This document shows, one piece after another, positions 7,592-16,342 of a stretch of 64,000 nt of DNA; position 1 is the stretch's first letter, and each line of letters opens with the position of its first letter. The DNA comes from Sideroxyarcus sp045866275 (GTDB lineage Bacteria; Pseudomonadota; Gammaproteobacteria; Burkholderiales; Gallionellaceae). The notes below the pieces were generated by a model. That model was given only the letters and a program-made list of their open reading frames with translations, had not been told where the DNA came from and made no database searches. Both the position numbers and the translations under genes were made by a program. The stretch covers positions 1 to 64,000 of the forward strand of contig BAAFRX010000003.1 of the NCBI GenBank assembly GCA_045866275.1. The letters run 5' to 3'.

Positions 7592-8199
7592 CGGTTCAGG
7601 AGTGGCTTCAAGTGTTGCATCACATTCTGCATGATGATCGGCTGCGCTGCGGCATTCGGGTGCAGATTGTCCGGCAGGAACTGTTCAGCCGCGATGCCTT
7701 CCAGCATGAAGGGCAAAATGGGCAGTTTGTGCTTGCGTGCCAGTTTCGGGTAGAGCGCCTGAAAGCGCGCCGTGTAATCCGCGCCATAGTTGGGAGGCAG
7801 CCGCATGCCGAGCAAGAGCACCCCTGCCTGCGCGGCGCGACTCTGTTCGATGATGCGGTCGAGATTCTGTTCGGTGAGGGCGAGCGGTGTGCCGCGCAAT
7901 CCGTCGTTGGCGCCCAATGCCAGGATCACGATGGTCGGTTGGTGTTGCTGCAAAGCGGCCCCGATGCGCCGCAGGCCGCCTGCCGTGGTTTCTCCGCTGA
8001 TGCTGGCATTCACCACATCGAATTGTGGGTGCGATTTTTTCAGTTCCAGCCGCAACAGATTTACCCATGAGTCTGTACGCGCAATGCCGTAGCCGGCTGA
8101 TAAACTGTCGCCAAATACCAATAGGGTCCTGGCCGCCTGGGCAGAACCGCCCGTTGCCAGTGCGGCGAGCAGAAAAACGAGTTTAAGGAAAGTCTTCAT
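7588..8199 (-). CDS. tesA: Periplasmic SGNH esterase / lysophospholipase TesA
   Basis: 203-residue SGNH-fold hydrolase that cleaves acyl esters and thioesters in the periplasm. A signal peptide covers residues 1-22 (hydrophobic core LVFLLAALATG, cleavage near AQA). Block I is VFGDSLSAGYG with nucleophile S32. Block III is ALGANDGL and block V is DNLHPNA with the Asp-His pair. The mature length matches E. coli TesA. The start codon at 8199 overlaps the divergent ABC ATPase start by two bases, the classic tesA/ybbA head-to-head arrangement. The downstream gene overlaps by four bases. Confidence 0.93.
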   Translation of the reverse strand: MKTFLKLVFLLAALATGGSAQAARTLLVFGDSLSAGYGIARTDSWVNLLRLELKKSHPQFDVVNASISGETTAGGLRRIGAALQQHQPTIVILALGANDGLRGTPLALTEQNLDRIIEQSRAAQAGVLLLGMRLPPNYGADYTARFQALYPKLARKHKLPILPFMLEGIAAEQFLPDNLHPNAAAQPIIMQNVMQHLKPLLNR

Positions 8200-8866
8200 G
8201 GTTTCGATTGTGCAAGCAGCAGGGCTTACCAAGCAAGTGTTAAGTGGCGATCGCCCGCTTATGATTTTGCGCGATGTCAGTTTCGCGGTGGCGCCGGGGG
8301 AAAGCCTTGCCATCGTCGGGTCTTCCGGTTCCGGCAAATCCACGCTGCTCGGATTGCTGGCCGGACTGGATGTGCCGACCCGCGGCAGCGTGTCCTTGAA
8401 CGGCATCGACATTTTTGCGCTGGATGAGGACGGGCGGGCGCGCCTGCGCGGCGAGCTGGCCGGATTCGTGTTCCAGTCATTCCAGTTGCTGCCGGCGCTG
8501 AATGCGCTGGAGAACGTGATGCTGCCGCTGGAACTGGCGGGTGCAAAGGATGCGCGCCAGCGTGCCGAGCATTCGCTGGCCCAGGTGGGTTTGAGCGCGC
8601 GCAGCCTGCATCGGCCGCAACACCTTTCCGGTGGCGAACAGCAGCGCGTCGCGTTGGCGCGCGCGTTTGTCACCCGTCCCAGGATACTTTTTGCCGACGA
8701 GCCGACCGGCAATCTGGATCACGCGACCGGGGCGCAGGTCATCGAGCTGATGCTGGAACTCAACCGCGCGCAGGGTACGACGCTGATTCTGGTGACGCAT
8801 GATGTGGCGCTGGCGGGACGGTGCGGTCGGCAATTGCGGCTCGAAGCAGGGAGTGTGGTGCAGTGA
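8198..8866 (+). CDS. ybbA: ABC transporter ATP-binding protein YbbA-like
   Basis: 222-residue ABC ATPase of the LolD/MacB/FtsE group. Walker A is GSSGSGKST (residues 41-49), the signature is LSGGEQQRVALARA, Walker B is ILFADEPTGNLD, and the H-loop is LVTHD. The head-to-head position with tesA identifies it as the YbbA ortholog. In E. coli YbbA works with the permease YbbP, a large FtsX-type protein encoded next door. That permease is absent here. The gene instead runs by a GTGA overlap into a peptide-type ABC ATPase, so its membrane partner must lie elsewhere. Confidence 0.88.
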   Translation: MVSIVQAAGLTKQVLSGDRPLMILRDVSFAVAPGESLAIVGSSGSGKSTLLGLLAGLDVPTRGSVSLNGIDIFALDEDGRARLRGELAGFVFQSFQLLPALNALENVMLPLELAGAKDARQRAEHSLAQVGLSARSLHRPQHLSGGEQQRVALARAFVTRPRILFADEPTGNLDHATGAQVIELMLELNRAQGTTLILVTHDVALAGRCGRQLRLEAGSVVQ

Positions 8867-10875
8867 CAGACCGGTCAGGACTCGAATCCGCAGCGCCGCT
8901 GTTGCAGGTCGATCGGCTCGTCGTGCGTTTGCGGGCGGGGACGGCGATCGTCGATGGCATTTCGTTCGACCTCCGGGCGGGAGAGACCTTTTCCCTGCTG
9001 GGCGAATCGGGTTGCGGCAAGTCGATGACCGCGCTGGCGCTGATGCGGCTGTTGCCGGATGGTGTACTGCCGGGCAGCGGCTCGGCACGGCTGGATGGCG
9101 TGGAACTGTCCGGTTTGAGCGAGCGCGAGATGCGCCGGGTGCGCGGCGGGCAGATGGCGATGATTTTTCAGGAACCGGGATTGAGCCTGAATCCGGTGAT
9201 GAGCGTGGGCGAACAAATCGCCGAGGTGCTGGAGTTCCATGGTGCTCTGCGTGGTGATGTGGCACGCCAACAATGCATCGGATTGCTCGATCAGGTTGGC
9301 ATTTCTGACGCATCGCGTCGCGTGGATGAATATCCCTTTCAAATGTCGGGCGGCATGAAACAGCGCGTGATGATCGCGATGGCACTGGCGGGGAATCCGC
9401 AACTGCTGATCGCCGACGAGCCCACCACCGCGCTGGATGTGACGATCCAGGCGCAGGTGCTGCAACTGCTGCGCGAGACCCAGAACAAGACCGGCATGGC
9501 AATGCTGCTGATCACGCACGACCTCGGGGTGGTGGCGGAGAACGCGCATCAGGTCGCCGTGATGTATGCGGGGCAGATCGTGGAACAGGCGTCGCGCGAA
9601 CAATTGTTTGCGCGGCCGCTGCATCCCTACACGCAAAAGTTGTTTGCGGCATTGCCGGATGCTCGCCGCAGCGGACAGGTGCTGGAGGCGATTCCCGGCA
9701 GTGTGCCGCCGCTGGGCAGTATCGTGCAGGGCTGCCGCTTCGCCCCGCGCTGCGACCGGGCGTTGGAGCTGTGCCGAGATCAGATGCCGGAACTGTGTGC
9801 AGTTGAAGACGGGCGCGAGGTGAGGTGTCATCTATATGCCAGTGCCGAGTACCGAGAGCAGATTTCCGAGTCTGCCATTCAGCATTCGATACTCAGCACT
9901 CAATACTCGGCTCTCAATGCTCGGCACTCGGCACTCTTGGAGGTTGAAGACCTGAAAGTTCACTTCCCCATCCGCAAGGGCTTGCTGCAGCGCGTGGTCG
10001 GTCAGGTGAAGGCGGTCGATGGTGTCTCTTTCGAGATTCCACGCGGCCGCACCCTGGCGCTGGTGGGCGAGTCTGGTTGCGGCAAGACCACGCTGGGCAA
10101 GGCCTTGCTGAATTTGCATCGGCCCACGGCAGGCAGGGTCCGTTTCGACGGGCGCGAATTACGCGGAATCGATCATCGCGCAGGCATGCAGATGGTATTC
10201 CAGGACCCTTGTGCCTCGCTCAATCCCAAGATGCGCGTGGCGGAAATCCTGGAAGAGGGCATGCGTGCGCTGCGGATTGACGGGGACAGTTCCGCGCGGC
10301 AAAGGCATATCGATGGCCTGCTCGACAAATGCGGGCTGGCGCGCGACAGCAAGTGGCGCTATCCGCACGAGTTCTCAGGAGGTCAGCGCCAGCGCATCGC
10401 CATCGCGCGCGCGCTGGCGGTATCGCCCCGGCTGCTGATTTGCGACGAACCCACTTCGGCGCTGGATGTGTCGGTGCAGGCGCAGATATTGAATCTGTTG
10501 AAACTGCTGCAGGAAGAGCTGGGCTTGAGTTACCTGTTCATTACGCACAATCTGGCGGTGGTGGAGTACTTGGCGCACGAGGTGTGCGTGATGTATCTGG
10601 GACGCATCGTCGAGCGCGGCACAACCGGTGAAGTGATGCATGACCCGCAGCATCCGTACACCCGGGCATTGTTGTCTGCGGTGCCGCGAATCGACGGTGC
10701 GGGCAGGGAATACGTCAGGCTGGAAGGCGACCTTCCTTCTCCCGCCGACCCGCCTTCCGGTTGCTATTTTGCGCCGCGTTGCCCGCAGCGGCTGGCGGCC
10801 TGTTCCGCTTATCCGGATGCCCGCCGGGTGAATGGAAACAGCCATTTCGTGCATTGTCATCTCTATCCAAATTAG
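8863..10875 (+). CDS. Fused double-domain peptide ABC transporter ATPase (YejF/DppDF type)
   Basis: 670-residue protein with two complete oligopeptide-type ABC ATPase domains in tandem. Each has GESGCGKS as Walker A, an ABC signature (MSGGMKQRVMIAMAL, then FSGGQRQRIAIARAL), Walker B (LLIADEPTTALD, LLICDEPTSALD) and the C-terminal oligopeptide/dipeptide extension (GCRFAPRC, GCYFAPRC). The layout equals YejF, which energises peptide import in Gram-negatives. No permease or binding-protein gene is next to it. Start: GTG at 8863, overlapping the ybbA stop. The linker between the two domains contains an unusual repetitive stretch. Confidence 0.88.
   Translation: MTDRSGLESAAPLLQVDRLVVRLRAGTAIVDGISFDLRAGETFSLLGESGCGKSMTALALMRLLPDGVLPGSGSARLDGVELSGLSEREMRRVRGGQMAMIFQEPGLSLNPVMSVGEQIAEVLEFHGALRGDVARQQCIGLLDQVGISDASRRVDEYPFQMSGGMKQRVMIAMALAGNPQLLIADEPTTALDVTIQAQVLQLLRETQNKTGMAMLLITHDLGVVAENAHQVAVMYAGQIVEQASREQLFARPLHPYTQKLFAALPDARRSGQVLEAIPGSVPPLGSIVQGCRFAPRCDRALELCRDQMPELCAVEDGREVRCHLYASAEYREQISESAIQHSILSTQYSALNARHSALLEVEDLKVHFPIRKGLLQRVVGQVKAVDGVSFEIPRGRTLALVGESGCGKTTLGKALLNLHRPTAGRVRFDGRELRGIDHRAGMQMVFQDPCASLNPKMRVAEILEEGMRALRIDGDSSARQRHIDGLLDKCGLARDSKWRYPHEFSGGQRQRIAIARALAVSPRLLICDEPTSALDVSVQAQILNLLKLLQEELGLSYLFITHNLAVVEYLAHEVCVMYLGRIVERGTTGEVMHDPQHPYTRALLSAVPRIDGAGREYVRLEGDLPSPADPPSGCYFAPRCPQRLAACSAYPDARRVNGNSHFVHCHLYPN
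9841..9936 (+). repeat. Degenerate ACTCGGC/ACTCAGC repeat inside an ABC ATPase linker
   Basis: About 95 bases in frame between the two ATPase domains consist of imperfect 7- to 15-base repeats (CGAGTACCGAG, ATACTCAGCACTCA, ATACTCGGCTCTCA, TGCTCGGCACTCGGCACTC). They encode a Ser/Gln/Tyr/His-rich linker unlike anything in the flanking domains. The composition differs from neighbouring coding DNA and suggests an inserted dispersed repeat tolerated in a flexible linker. Confidence 0.65.
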
Positions 10876-10986
10876 CCGAGAGGTTGCGATGCCCATGGGC
10901 AGAATTTCAAGGTTGCCTGAAATCGGTGTACCCCGCGATACGCGTCATGCTCCCATGGCTTAACCGGGGTTTTGGTGTCGATGTCA

Positions 10987-11015
10987 TTGTTAGTTCCAGT
11001 TTAAAAGGCTATATT
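10987..11015 (+). promoter_or_regulatory. Probable sigma70 promoter of the glycogen operon
   Basis: TTGTTA and TATATT are separated by exactly 17 bases. The predicted start near 11022 leaves a very short leader that contains the GGGGGAGGGAG ribosome-binding site of glgB. The rest of the 159-base gap upstream holds no gene that I can see. Confidence 0.5.
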
Positions 11016-11034
11016 TCGGGGGAGGGAGCGATAT

Positions 11035-13206
11035 ATGCCAACAGAAAGTCAGAATAAGCTTGCGGTTTTAGAAGCTCGTCACCATGATCCCTTTGCTTAT
11101 CTGGGATTGCACCGAATCAAATCCGAATATGTATTGCGCGTCTTCCAGCCCTATGCCAGTGCGGTATCAGTGCATGATGGCAAGACGTGGCTGCCGCTGG
11201 AACGCGTTGATGCGGCGGGGTTGTTCACCTGGCGCGGTAAGCAGGCATTGCCGGTCCCCTGTCTGTTGCAACTGAATTATTTCAATCACCTGCTGGAAGT
11301 GCACGATCCCTACACTTTTGGCGTCAGCATCAGCGACTACGATCTGCATCTGTTTGCACAGGGCAAGTTGCAGGAATCCTACCGCATGCTGGGTGCCCAT
11401 CACATGGAAGTGCAGGGCGTGTGGGGCGTGCGTTTTGCAGTGTGGGCGCCGAATGCGGAGCGCGTGAGCGTGGTCGGCGATTTCAACGGCTGGGACGGGC
11501 GCGTTTACCCGATGCGTTCGCTGGGCAGCAGCGGTGTGTGGGAACTGTTCGTGCCGGATATCGGCCTGGGCGAGTTCTACAAGTTCGAGATTCGCAATCG
11601 CGGTAGCGGCGAGTTGCTGACCAAGTCCGATCCTTATGGCTTCAGTTTCGAGATGCGCCCGGGCACGGCAACCCGGGTGACCACGCTGGGCGCCTACACC
11701 TGGCGCGATACGGCCTGGATGGAGCAGCGCGCGGTGCGCGACTGGCAGCATCGGCCGTTGAATGTGTACGAGATGCACGCCGGTTCCTGGCGCAAGCATT
11801 GGGATGGGCGCTTCTACAATTTCCGCGAGTTGGCCGACACGCTGATTCCCTACGTGCAGGAGATGGGTTATACCCACATCGAACTGATGCCGGTCAGCGA
11901 ACACCCGCTCGACGAGTCGTGGGGCTATCAGACGACCGGTTATTTCGCGGTGACCAGCCGTTTCGGTACGCCGGACGACTTCCGTTATTTTGTGGATAGC
12001 TGCCACATCACGGGCATCGGGGTAATCCTCGACTGGGTGCCGGCGCACTTTCCCAAGGATGCGTTTGCGCTGGCGCGTTTCGACGGCACCGCGCTGTATG
12101 AGCATGAGGATCCCCGTCTGGGCGAGCATCAGGACTGGGGCACGCTGATCTTCAATTATGGTCGCAACGAGGTGCGCAACTTCCTGCTGGCCAACGCCTA
12201 TTTCTGGTTGCAGGAATTCCATATCGACGGTCTGCGCGTGGATGCGGTCGCGTCCATGCTGTACCTGGACTACTCGCGCAAGGCCGGACAGTGGCTGCCG
12301 AACAAATTCGGCGGACGCGAGAATATCGAGGCGGTGGATTTCCTGCGCGAATTGAACGTGATGACGCACGAGAAGTTTCCCGGCACCCTGACCCTGGCCG
12401 AGGAATCCACTTCCTGGCCGATGGTGTCGCGCCCGACCTATCTTGGTGGACTGGGTTTTTCCATGAAATGGAACATGGGCTGGATGAACGACACCTTGTC
12501 CTACATTGAGCTCGATCCGGTGCATCGGCGCTATCACCAGAACATGCTCACCTTCGGTCAGCTGTATGCCTATACCGAGAACTTCGTGCTGCCGTTCTCA
12601 CATGACGAAGTCGTGCACGGCAAAAAATCCCTGCTCGACAAGATGCCGGGGGACGCCTGGCAAAAGTTTGCAAACTTGCGTCTGCTGTTCACTTACCAGA
12701 TGACGATTTCAGGCAAGAAACTGAATTTCATGGGCAATGAATTCGCCCAGGGACGCGAATGGGGCGTCGGCGCCGAGCTTGACTGGTATCTGCTGGGGCG
12801 GCAAGAGCACAGCGGCATGAAGACCCTGTCACGCGATCTCAATCATTTGTACATGGATGTGCCGGCTTTGCACGAGCTGGACTTTTCCCACGAGGGTTTT
12901 GCCTGGATCGATTGCAACAATGCAGACCAGTCGGTGCTGGTCTATCGGCGCATCGCGCGGGATGGTTCAGAGGTGATCGTCGCCCTGAACTTCACCCCGG
13001 TGCCGCGCCCGGGATACCGCATCGGCGTGCCGCGCAAAGGGGGTTACCGCGAGATTTTCAACAGCGACTCGCATTATTACGGCGGCTCCAATAGCGGCAA
13101 CGGTTTTGGCCTGTACACCAGCGACGAGAAATGCAACGGCATGGACCAGTCGATCGAGGTGCTGCTGCCACCACTGGCCGGTATCGTACTGGAGCGGATG
13201 CGTTAA
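11035..13206 (+). CDS. glgB: 1,4-alpha-glucan branching enzyme
   Basis: 723-residue GH13 enzyme that transfers alpha-1,4 glucan segments to alpha-1,6 branch points in glycogen. It has two N-terminal CBM48-type beta modules (the second around VWAPNAERVSVVGDFNGWDG) and then the catalytic barrel. Catalytic nucleophile D403 lies in GLRVDAVASML and acid/base E456 in TLAEEST; the third Asp is in the FSHDEVVHGKKS region. The length is normal for the long bacterial form with both N-modules. It is the first gene of the glycogen operon, 27 bases before pgi. Confidence 0.96.
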   Translation: MPTESQNKLAVLEARHHDPFAYLGLHRIKSEYVLRVFQPYASAVSVHDGKTWLPLERVDAAGLFTWRGKQALPVPCLLQLNYFNHLLEVHDPYTFGVSISDYDLHLFAQGKLQESYRMLGAHHMEVQGVWGVRFAVWAPNAERVSVVGDFNGWDGRVYPMRSLGSSGVWELFVPDIGLGEFYKFEIRNRGSGELLTKSDPYGFSFEMRPGTATRVTTLGAYTWRDTAWMEQRAVRDWQHRPLNVYEMHAGSWRKHWDGRFYNFRELADTLIPYVQEMGYTHIELMPVSEHPLDESWGYQTTGYFAVTSRFGTPDDFRYFVDSCHITGIGVILDWVPAHFPKDAFALARFDGTALYEHEDPRLGEHQDWGTLIFNYGRNEVRNFLLANAYFWLQEFHIDGLRVDAVASMLYLDYSRKAGQWLPNKFGGRENIEAVDFLRELNVMTHEKFPGTLTLAEESTSWPMVSRPTYLGGLGFSMKWNMGWMNDTLSYIELDPVHRRYHQNMLTFGQLYAYTENFVLPFSHDEVVHGKKSLLDKMPGDAWQKFANLRLLFTYQMTISGKKLNFMGNEFAQGREWGVGAELDWYLLGRQEHSGMKTLSRDLNHLYMDVPALHELDFSHEGFAWIDCNNADQSVLVYRRIARDGSEVIVALNFTPVPRPGYRIGVPRKGGYREIFNSDSHYYGGSNSGNGFGLYTSDEKCNGMDQSIEVLLPPLAGIVLERMR

Positions 13207-13233
13207 ATAGAGCAGGATCAGATAGGTTTTTAT

Positions 13234-14892
13234 ATGTCTCAATTGACTCAGTCTCCAGTCTGGCAGGCGTTAGGGCAACATCGGGAAACACTGCGTGATT
13301 TTTCGTTGCGCGAGGCCTTTGTAAAAGATGCGCAGCGCTTTTCCCGCTATTCGCTCAAATTCGATGATCTGTTGCTCGACTATTCGAAAAACCTGATCGA
13401 CGACGAAGCCTTGCGTCTGCTGCTGCAACTGGCGCGGCAGGCGCAGGTGGCGGATTGGCGCGACCGGATGTTCGCCGGCGAAAAAATAAACTTCACCGAG
13501 AATCGCGCGGTGCTGCATACCGCCTTGCGCGCGGCAACCGATCGGGCGCACGCACCGATCCGGGTGGAAAACGTGGATGTCCTGACCGGCATTCGGCATA
13601 CGCTGGAAAAGATGCGCCTGTTCGTCAACAGCGTGCGCAACGGCGTCTGGCGCGGCTACAGCGGCAAGCCCATCACGGATGTGGTGAACATCGGCATCGG
13701 TGGTTCGTATCTCGGGCCGCTGATGGTGTGCCGGGCGCTGCAACCCTATGCATCTGCCGGGTTGCGCGCGCATTTCGTCTCCAATGTGGATGGGACGGAC
13801 ATCGCGACGTGTCTGGCCGGGTTGGATCCCGAAACCACGCTGTTCATCGTCGCTTCCAAGACCTTCACCACCCAGGAAACACTGCTCAATGCGGACTCCG
13901 CCCGCGACTGGTTGTTGCGCCATGCGGGCGACGCGAGCCAGGTGGCCAAGCACTTCGTCGCGCTGTCCACCCATGCGCGCGCGGTGGCCGCGTTCGGCAT
14001 CGACCCGAACAACATGTTCGAGTTTTCCGACTGGGTGGGCGGGCGATATTCGCTGTGGTCTGCCATCGGGCTGTCCATTGCGCTGTATGTCGGCATGGAG
14101 AATTTTGAGGAATTGTTGCGCGGCGCGTATGACATGGACCAGCATTTCTGCAGCGCGCCGCTGGAGCAGAACATGCCGGTCATTCTGGCGCTGCTCGGGG
14201 TGTGGTACCGCAATTTTCACGATGCGCCAACGTATGCCATCCTGCCTTATGACCAGTCGCTGGAATACTTTACTGCCTATTTCCAGCAGGCCGACATGGA
14301 GAGCAACGGCAAATATGTGGACCGCCAGGGGCAACCCGTGGATTACGCGACCGGCCCGGTGTTGTGGGGCGGCACCGGCACCAACGGCCAGCATGCGTAC
14401 TACCAGCTGATCCATCAGGGCACGCAGATGATCCCGGCCGATTTCATTGCGCCGGCGAACAGTCACTATCCGCTGGGCGAGCATCACGCGACCCTGCTTT
14501 CCAACTATTTCGCGCAGACCGAGGCGCTGATGAAGGGCAAGGACGCGGACGAGGCGCGGGCCGAACTGCAAGCGGCCGGCATGGATGAGGCGGGCATTGC
14601 CATGCTGCTGCCGCACAAGGTATTTGTCGGCAACAAGCCGACCAATTCGATTCTGTTCGAGCGCCTGACGCCGCGCACTCTGGGCAGGCTGACTGCGCTG
14701 TACGAGCACAAAATCTTCGTGCAGGGCGTGATCTGGAACGTGAATTCCTTCGACCAATGGGGCGTGGAGTTGGGCAAGCAGCTGGCCTCCAACCTCCTGC
14801 CCGAATTGCGGGATGGGCAAGCGGTGAGCTCGCATGATGCCTCGACCAACGGCCTCGTCAATCACTACAAATCGTTGAGACATAAATCATGA
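13234..14892 (+). CDS. pgi: Glucose-6-phosphate isomerase
   Basis: 552-residue enzyme interconverting fructose 6-phosphate and glucose 6-phosphate in the cytoplasm. It shows the PGI signatures VNIGIGGSYLGPLM, the SKTFTTQETLLNA phosphate-binding segment, FEFSDWVGGRYSLWSAIG, the catalytic Glu region GGTGTNGQHAYYQLIHQGT and the C-terminal KIFVQGVIWNVNSFDQWGVELGK split motifs. Its place between glgB and glgA suggests it draws gluconeogenic hexose phosphate into glycogen. Its stop codon overlaps the glgA start in ATGA. Confidence 0.97.
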   Translation: MSQLTQSPVWQALGQHRETLRDFSLREAFVKDAQRFSRYSLKFDDLLLDYSKNLIDDEALRLLLQLARQAQVADWRDRMFAGEKINFTENRAVLHTALRAATDRAHAPIRVENVDVLTGIRHTLEKMRLFVNSVRNGVWRGYSGKPITDVVNIGIGGSYLGPLMVCRALQPYASAGLRAHFVSNVDGTDIATCLAGLDPETTLFIVASKTFTTQETLLNADSARDWLLRHAGDASQVAKHFVALSTHARAVAAFGIDPNNMFEFSDWVGGRYSLWSAIGLSIALYVGMENFEELLRGAYDMDQHFCSAPLEQNMPVILALLGVWYRNFHDAPTYAILPYDQSLEYFTAYFQQADMESNGKYVDRQGQPVDYATGPVLWGGTGTNGQHAYYQLIHQGTQMIPADFIAPANSHYPLGEHHATLLSNYFAQTEALMKGKDADEARAELQAAGMDEAGIAMLLPHKVFVGNKPTNSILFERLTPRTLGRLTALYEHKIFVQGVIWNVNSFDQWGVELGKQLASNLLPELRDGQAVSSHDASTNGLVNHYKSLRHKS

Positions 14893-16328
14893 CCCGCATT
14901 CTGTTTGCCACCTCCGAGGTTCATCCGCTGATCAAGACCGGCGGTCTGGCCGATGTCAGCGCCTCGCTGCCGGCCGCGCTGCAGGCGCTGGGACAGGATG
15001 TGCGTCTGCTGCTGCCCGGCTACAGCCAGGTGCTGGACAGTTTGAAGGCCAAGAAGGTGGCCGCCGCCTTTTCGGTGTTTGCGGGGCAACCCAAGGTTCG
15101 TTTGCTGACCGCGAAGATGCCGGATACCGGGGTGCCGGTCTATGTGCTGGATGCGCCGGAATATTTCTGCCGTGTGGCCGGTCCCTATCAATACCATCTG
15201 GGGGGTGACTGGCCGGACAATCCGATGCGTTTCGGCATGCTGTCCAAAGTGGCGGCCCTGCTGGGCAGCGCGGCGTCGCCGATCGACTGGCAGGCAGAAC
15301 TGGCGCATTGCAACGACTGGCAGACAGGGTTGGTCCCGGCTTATCTGCATGCCGCTGGCGGCACCCATGCCAAGAGCGTCATGGCGGTGCACAACATCGC
15401 TTTTCAGGGTAACTTCGACCGTGACTGGATCAAGGCACTGGAGATTCCGCAACAGATGTTTCACATGCATGGTGTCGAATTCCACGGCAATCTATCCTTC
15501 CTGAAATCCGGCTTGCAGTACGCGGATCACATCGTGACGGTCAGTCCGACCTACGCGCACGAGATTCAGGCGACCGAGATGGGCTACGGCATGCAGGGCT
15601 TGCTTACGGCGCGCAAGTCGCATTTGTCCGGCATTCTCAACGGTATCGACGAGGATGAGTGGAATCCGGCCAGCGACAAACATCTGGCCGTGCACTACGA
15701 CGAAAATGTGTTGGCGCAAAAGACGCAAGGCAAGCTGGCGCTGCAAAAACGTCTGGGGCTGGAGGTGAACGAACAGACGCCTTTGCTCGGGGTAGTGAGC
15801 CGCCTGACTTACCAGAAGGGGCTGGATCTGTTGCTGGAATGCCTGCCGCCGCTGCTGGAAAGCGGGGCGCAACTGGCCGTGCTGGGGAACGGCGATCCGG
15901 AGTTCGAGCGGCGCTACCAGAAACTGGCACAGCGCCATGGCGGACGTGTTTCCGTCACCATCGGCTTTGACGAGCCGCTGTCGCACCAGATCATGGCGGG
16001 AGCGGATATTTTCCTGATGCCGTCGCGGTTCGAGCCCTGCGGCCTGAATCAGATGTACGGCATGCATTACGGCACGCCGCCCGTGGTGCGTCGCACCGGC
16101 GGGCTGGCCGATTCGGTGGTGAATGCCAGCCTGGAGGGCGGAACCGGTTTCGTGTTCGACGACCCGGGCGCGCAGGCGCTGCAACAGACCATCAAATGGG
16201 CGATCGAATGCTACCGCGACCCGAACACCTTCCGCCGTATCCAGCTCAACGGAATGCGGCGCGATGTCGGTTGGCGCCACAGCGCGCAACGGTATCTGGA
16301 CCTTTACAACAAGACACTTGAACGCTAA
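14889..16328 (+). CDS. glgA: Glycogen synthase (ADP-glucose dependent)
   Basis: 479-residue GT5 glucosyltransferase extending alpha-1,4 glucan chains from ADP-glucose. The N-terminal KTGGLADVSASLP motif binds ADP-glucose. The second Rossmann domain has VSRLTYQKGLDLL and the FLMPSRFEPCGLNQMYGMHYGTPPVVRRTGGLADSV region carrying the E-x7-E-type retaining site. The length is the standard 475-485. It is translationally coupled to pgi and lies 14 bases before glgC. Confidence 0.97.
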   Translation: MTRILFATSEVHPLIKTGGLADVSASLPAALQALGQDVRLLLPGYSQVLDSLKAKKVAAAFSVFAGQPKVRLLTAKMPDTGVPVYVLDAPEYFCRVAGPYQYHLGGDWPDNPMRFGMLSKVAALLGSAASPIDWQAELAHCNDWQTGLVPAYLHAAGGTHAKSVMAVHNIAFQGNFDRDWIKALEIPQQMFHMHGVEFHGNLSFLKSGLQYADHIVTVSPTYAHEIQATEMGYGMQGLLTARKSHLSGILNGIDEDEWNPASDKHLAVHYDENVLAQKTQGKLALQKRLGLEVNEQTPLLGVVSRLTYQKGLDLLLECLPPLLESGAQLAVLGNGDPEFERRYQKLAQRHGGRVSVTIGFDEPLSHQIMAGADIFLMPSRFEPCGLNQMYGMHYGTPPVVRRTGGLADSVVNASLEGGTGFVFDDPGAQALQQTIKWAIECYRDPNTFRRIQLNGMRRDVGWRHSAQRYLDLYNKTLER

Positions 16329-16342
16329 ACAGGGAGAGCAAC

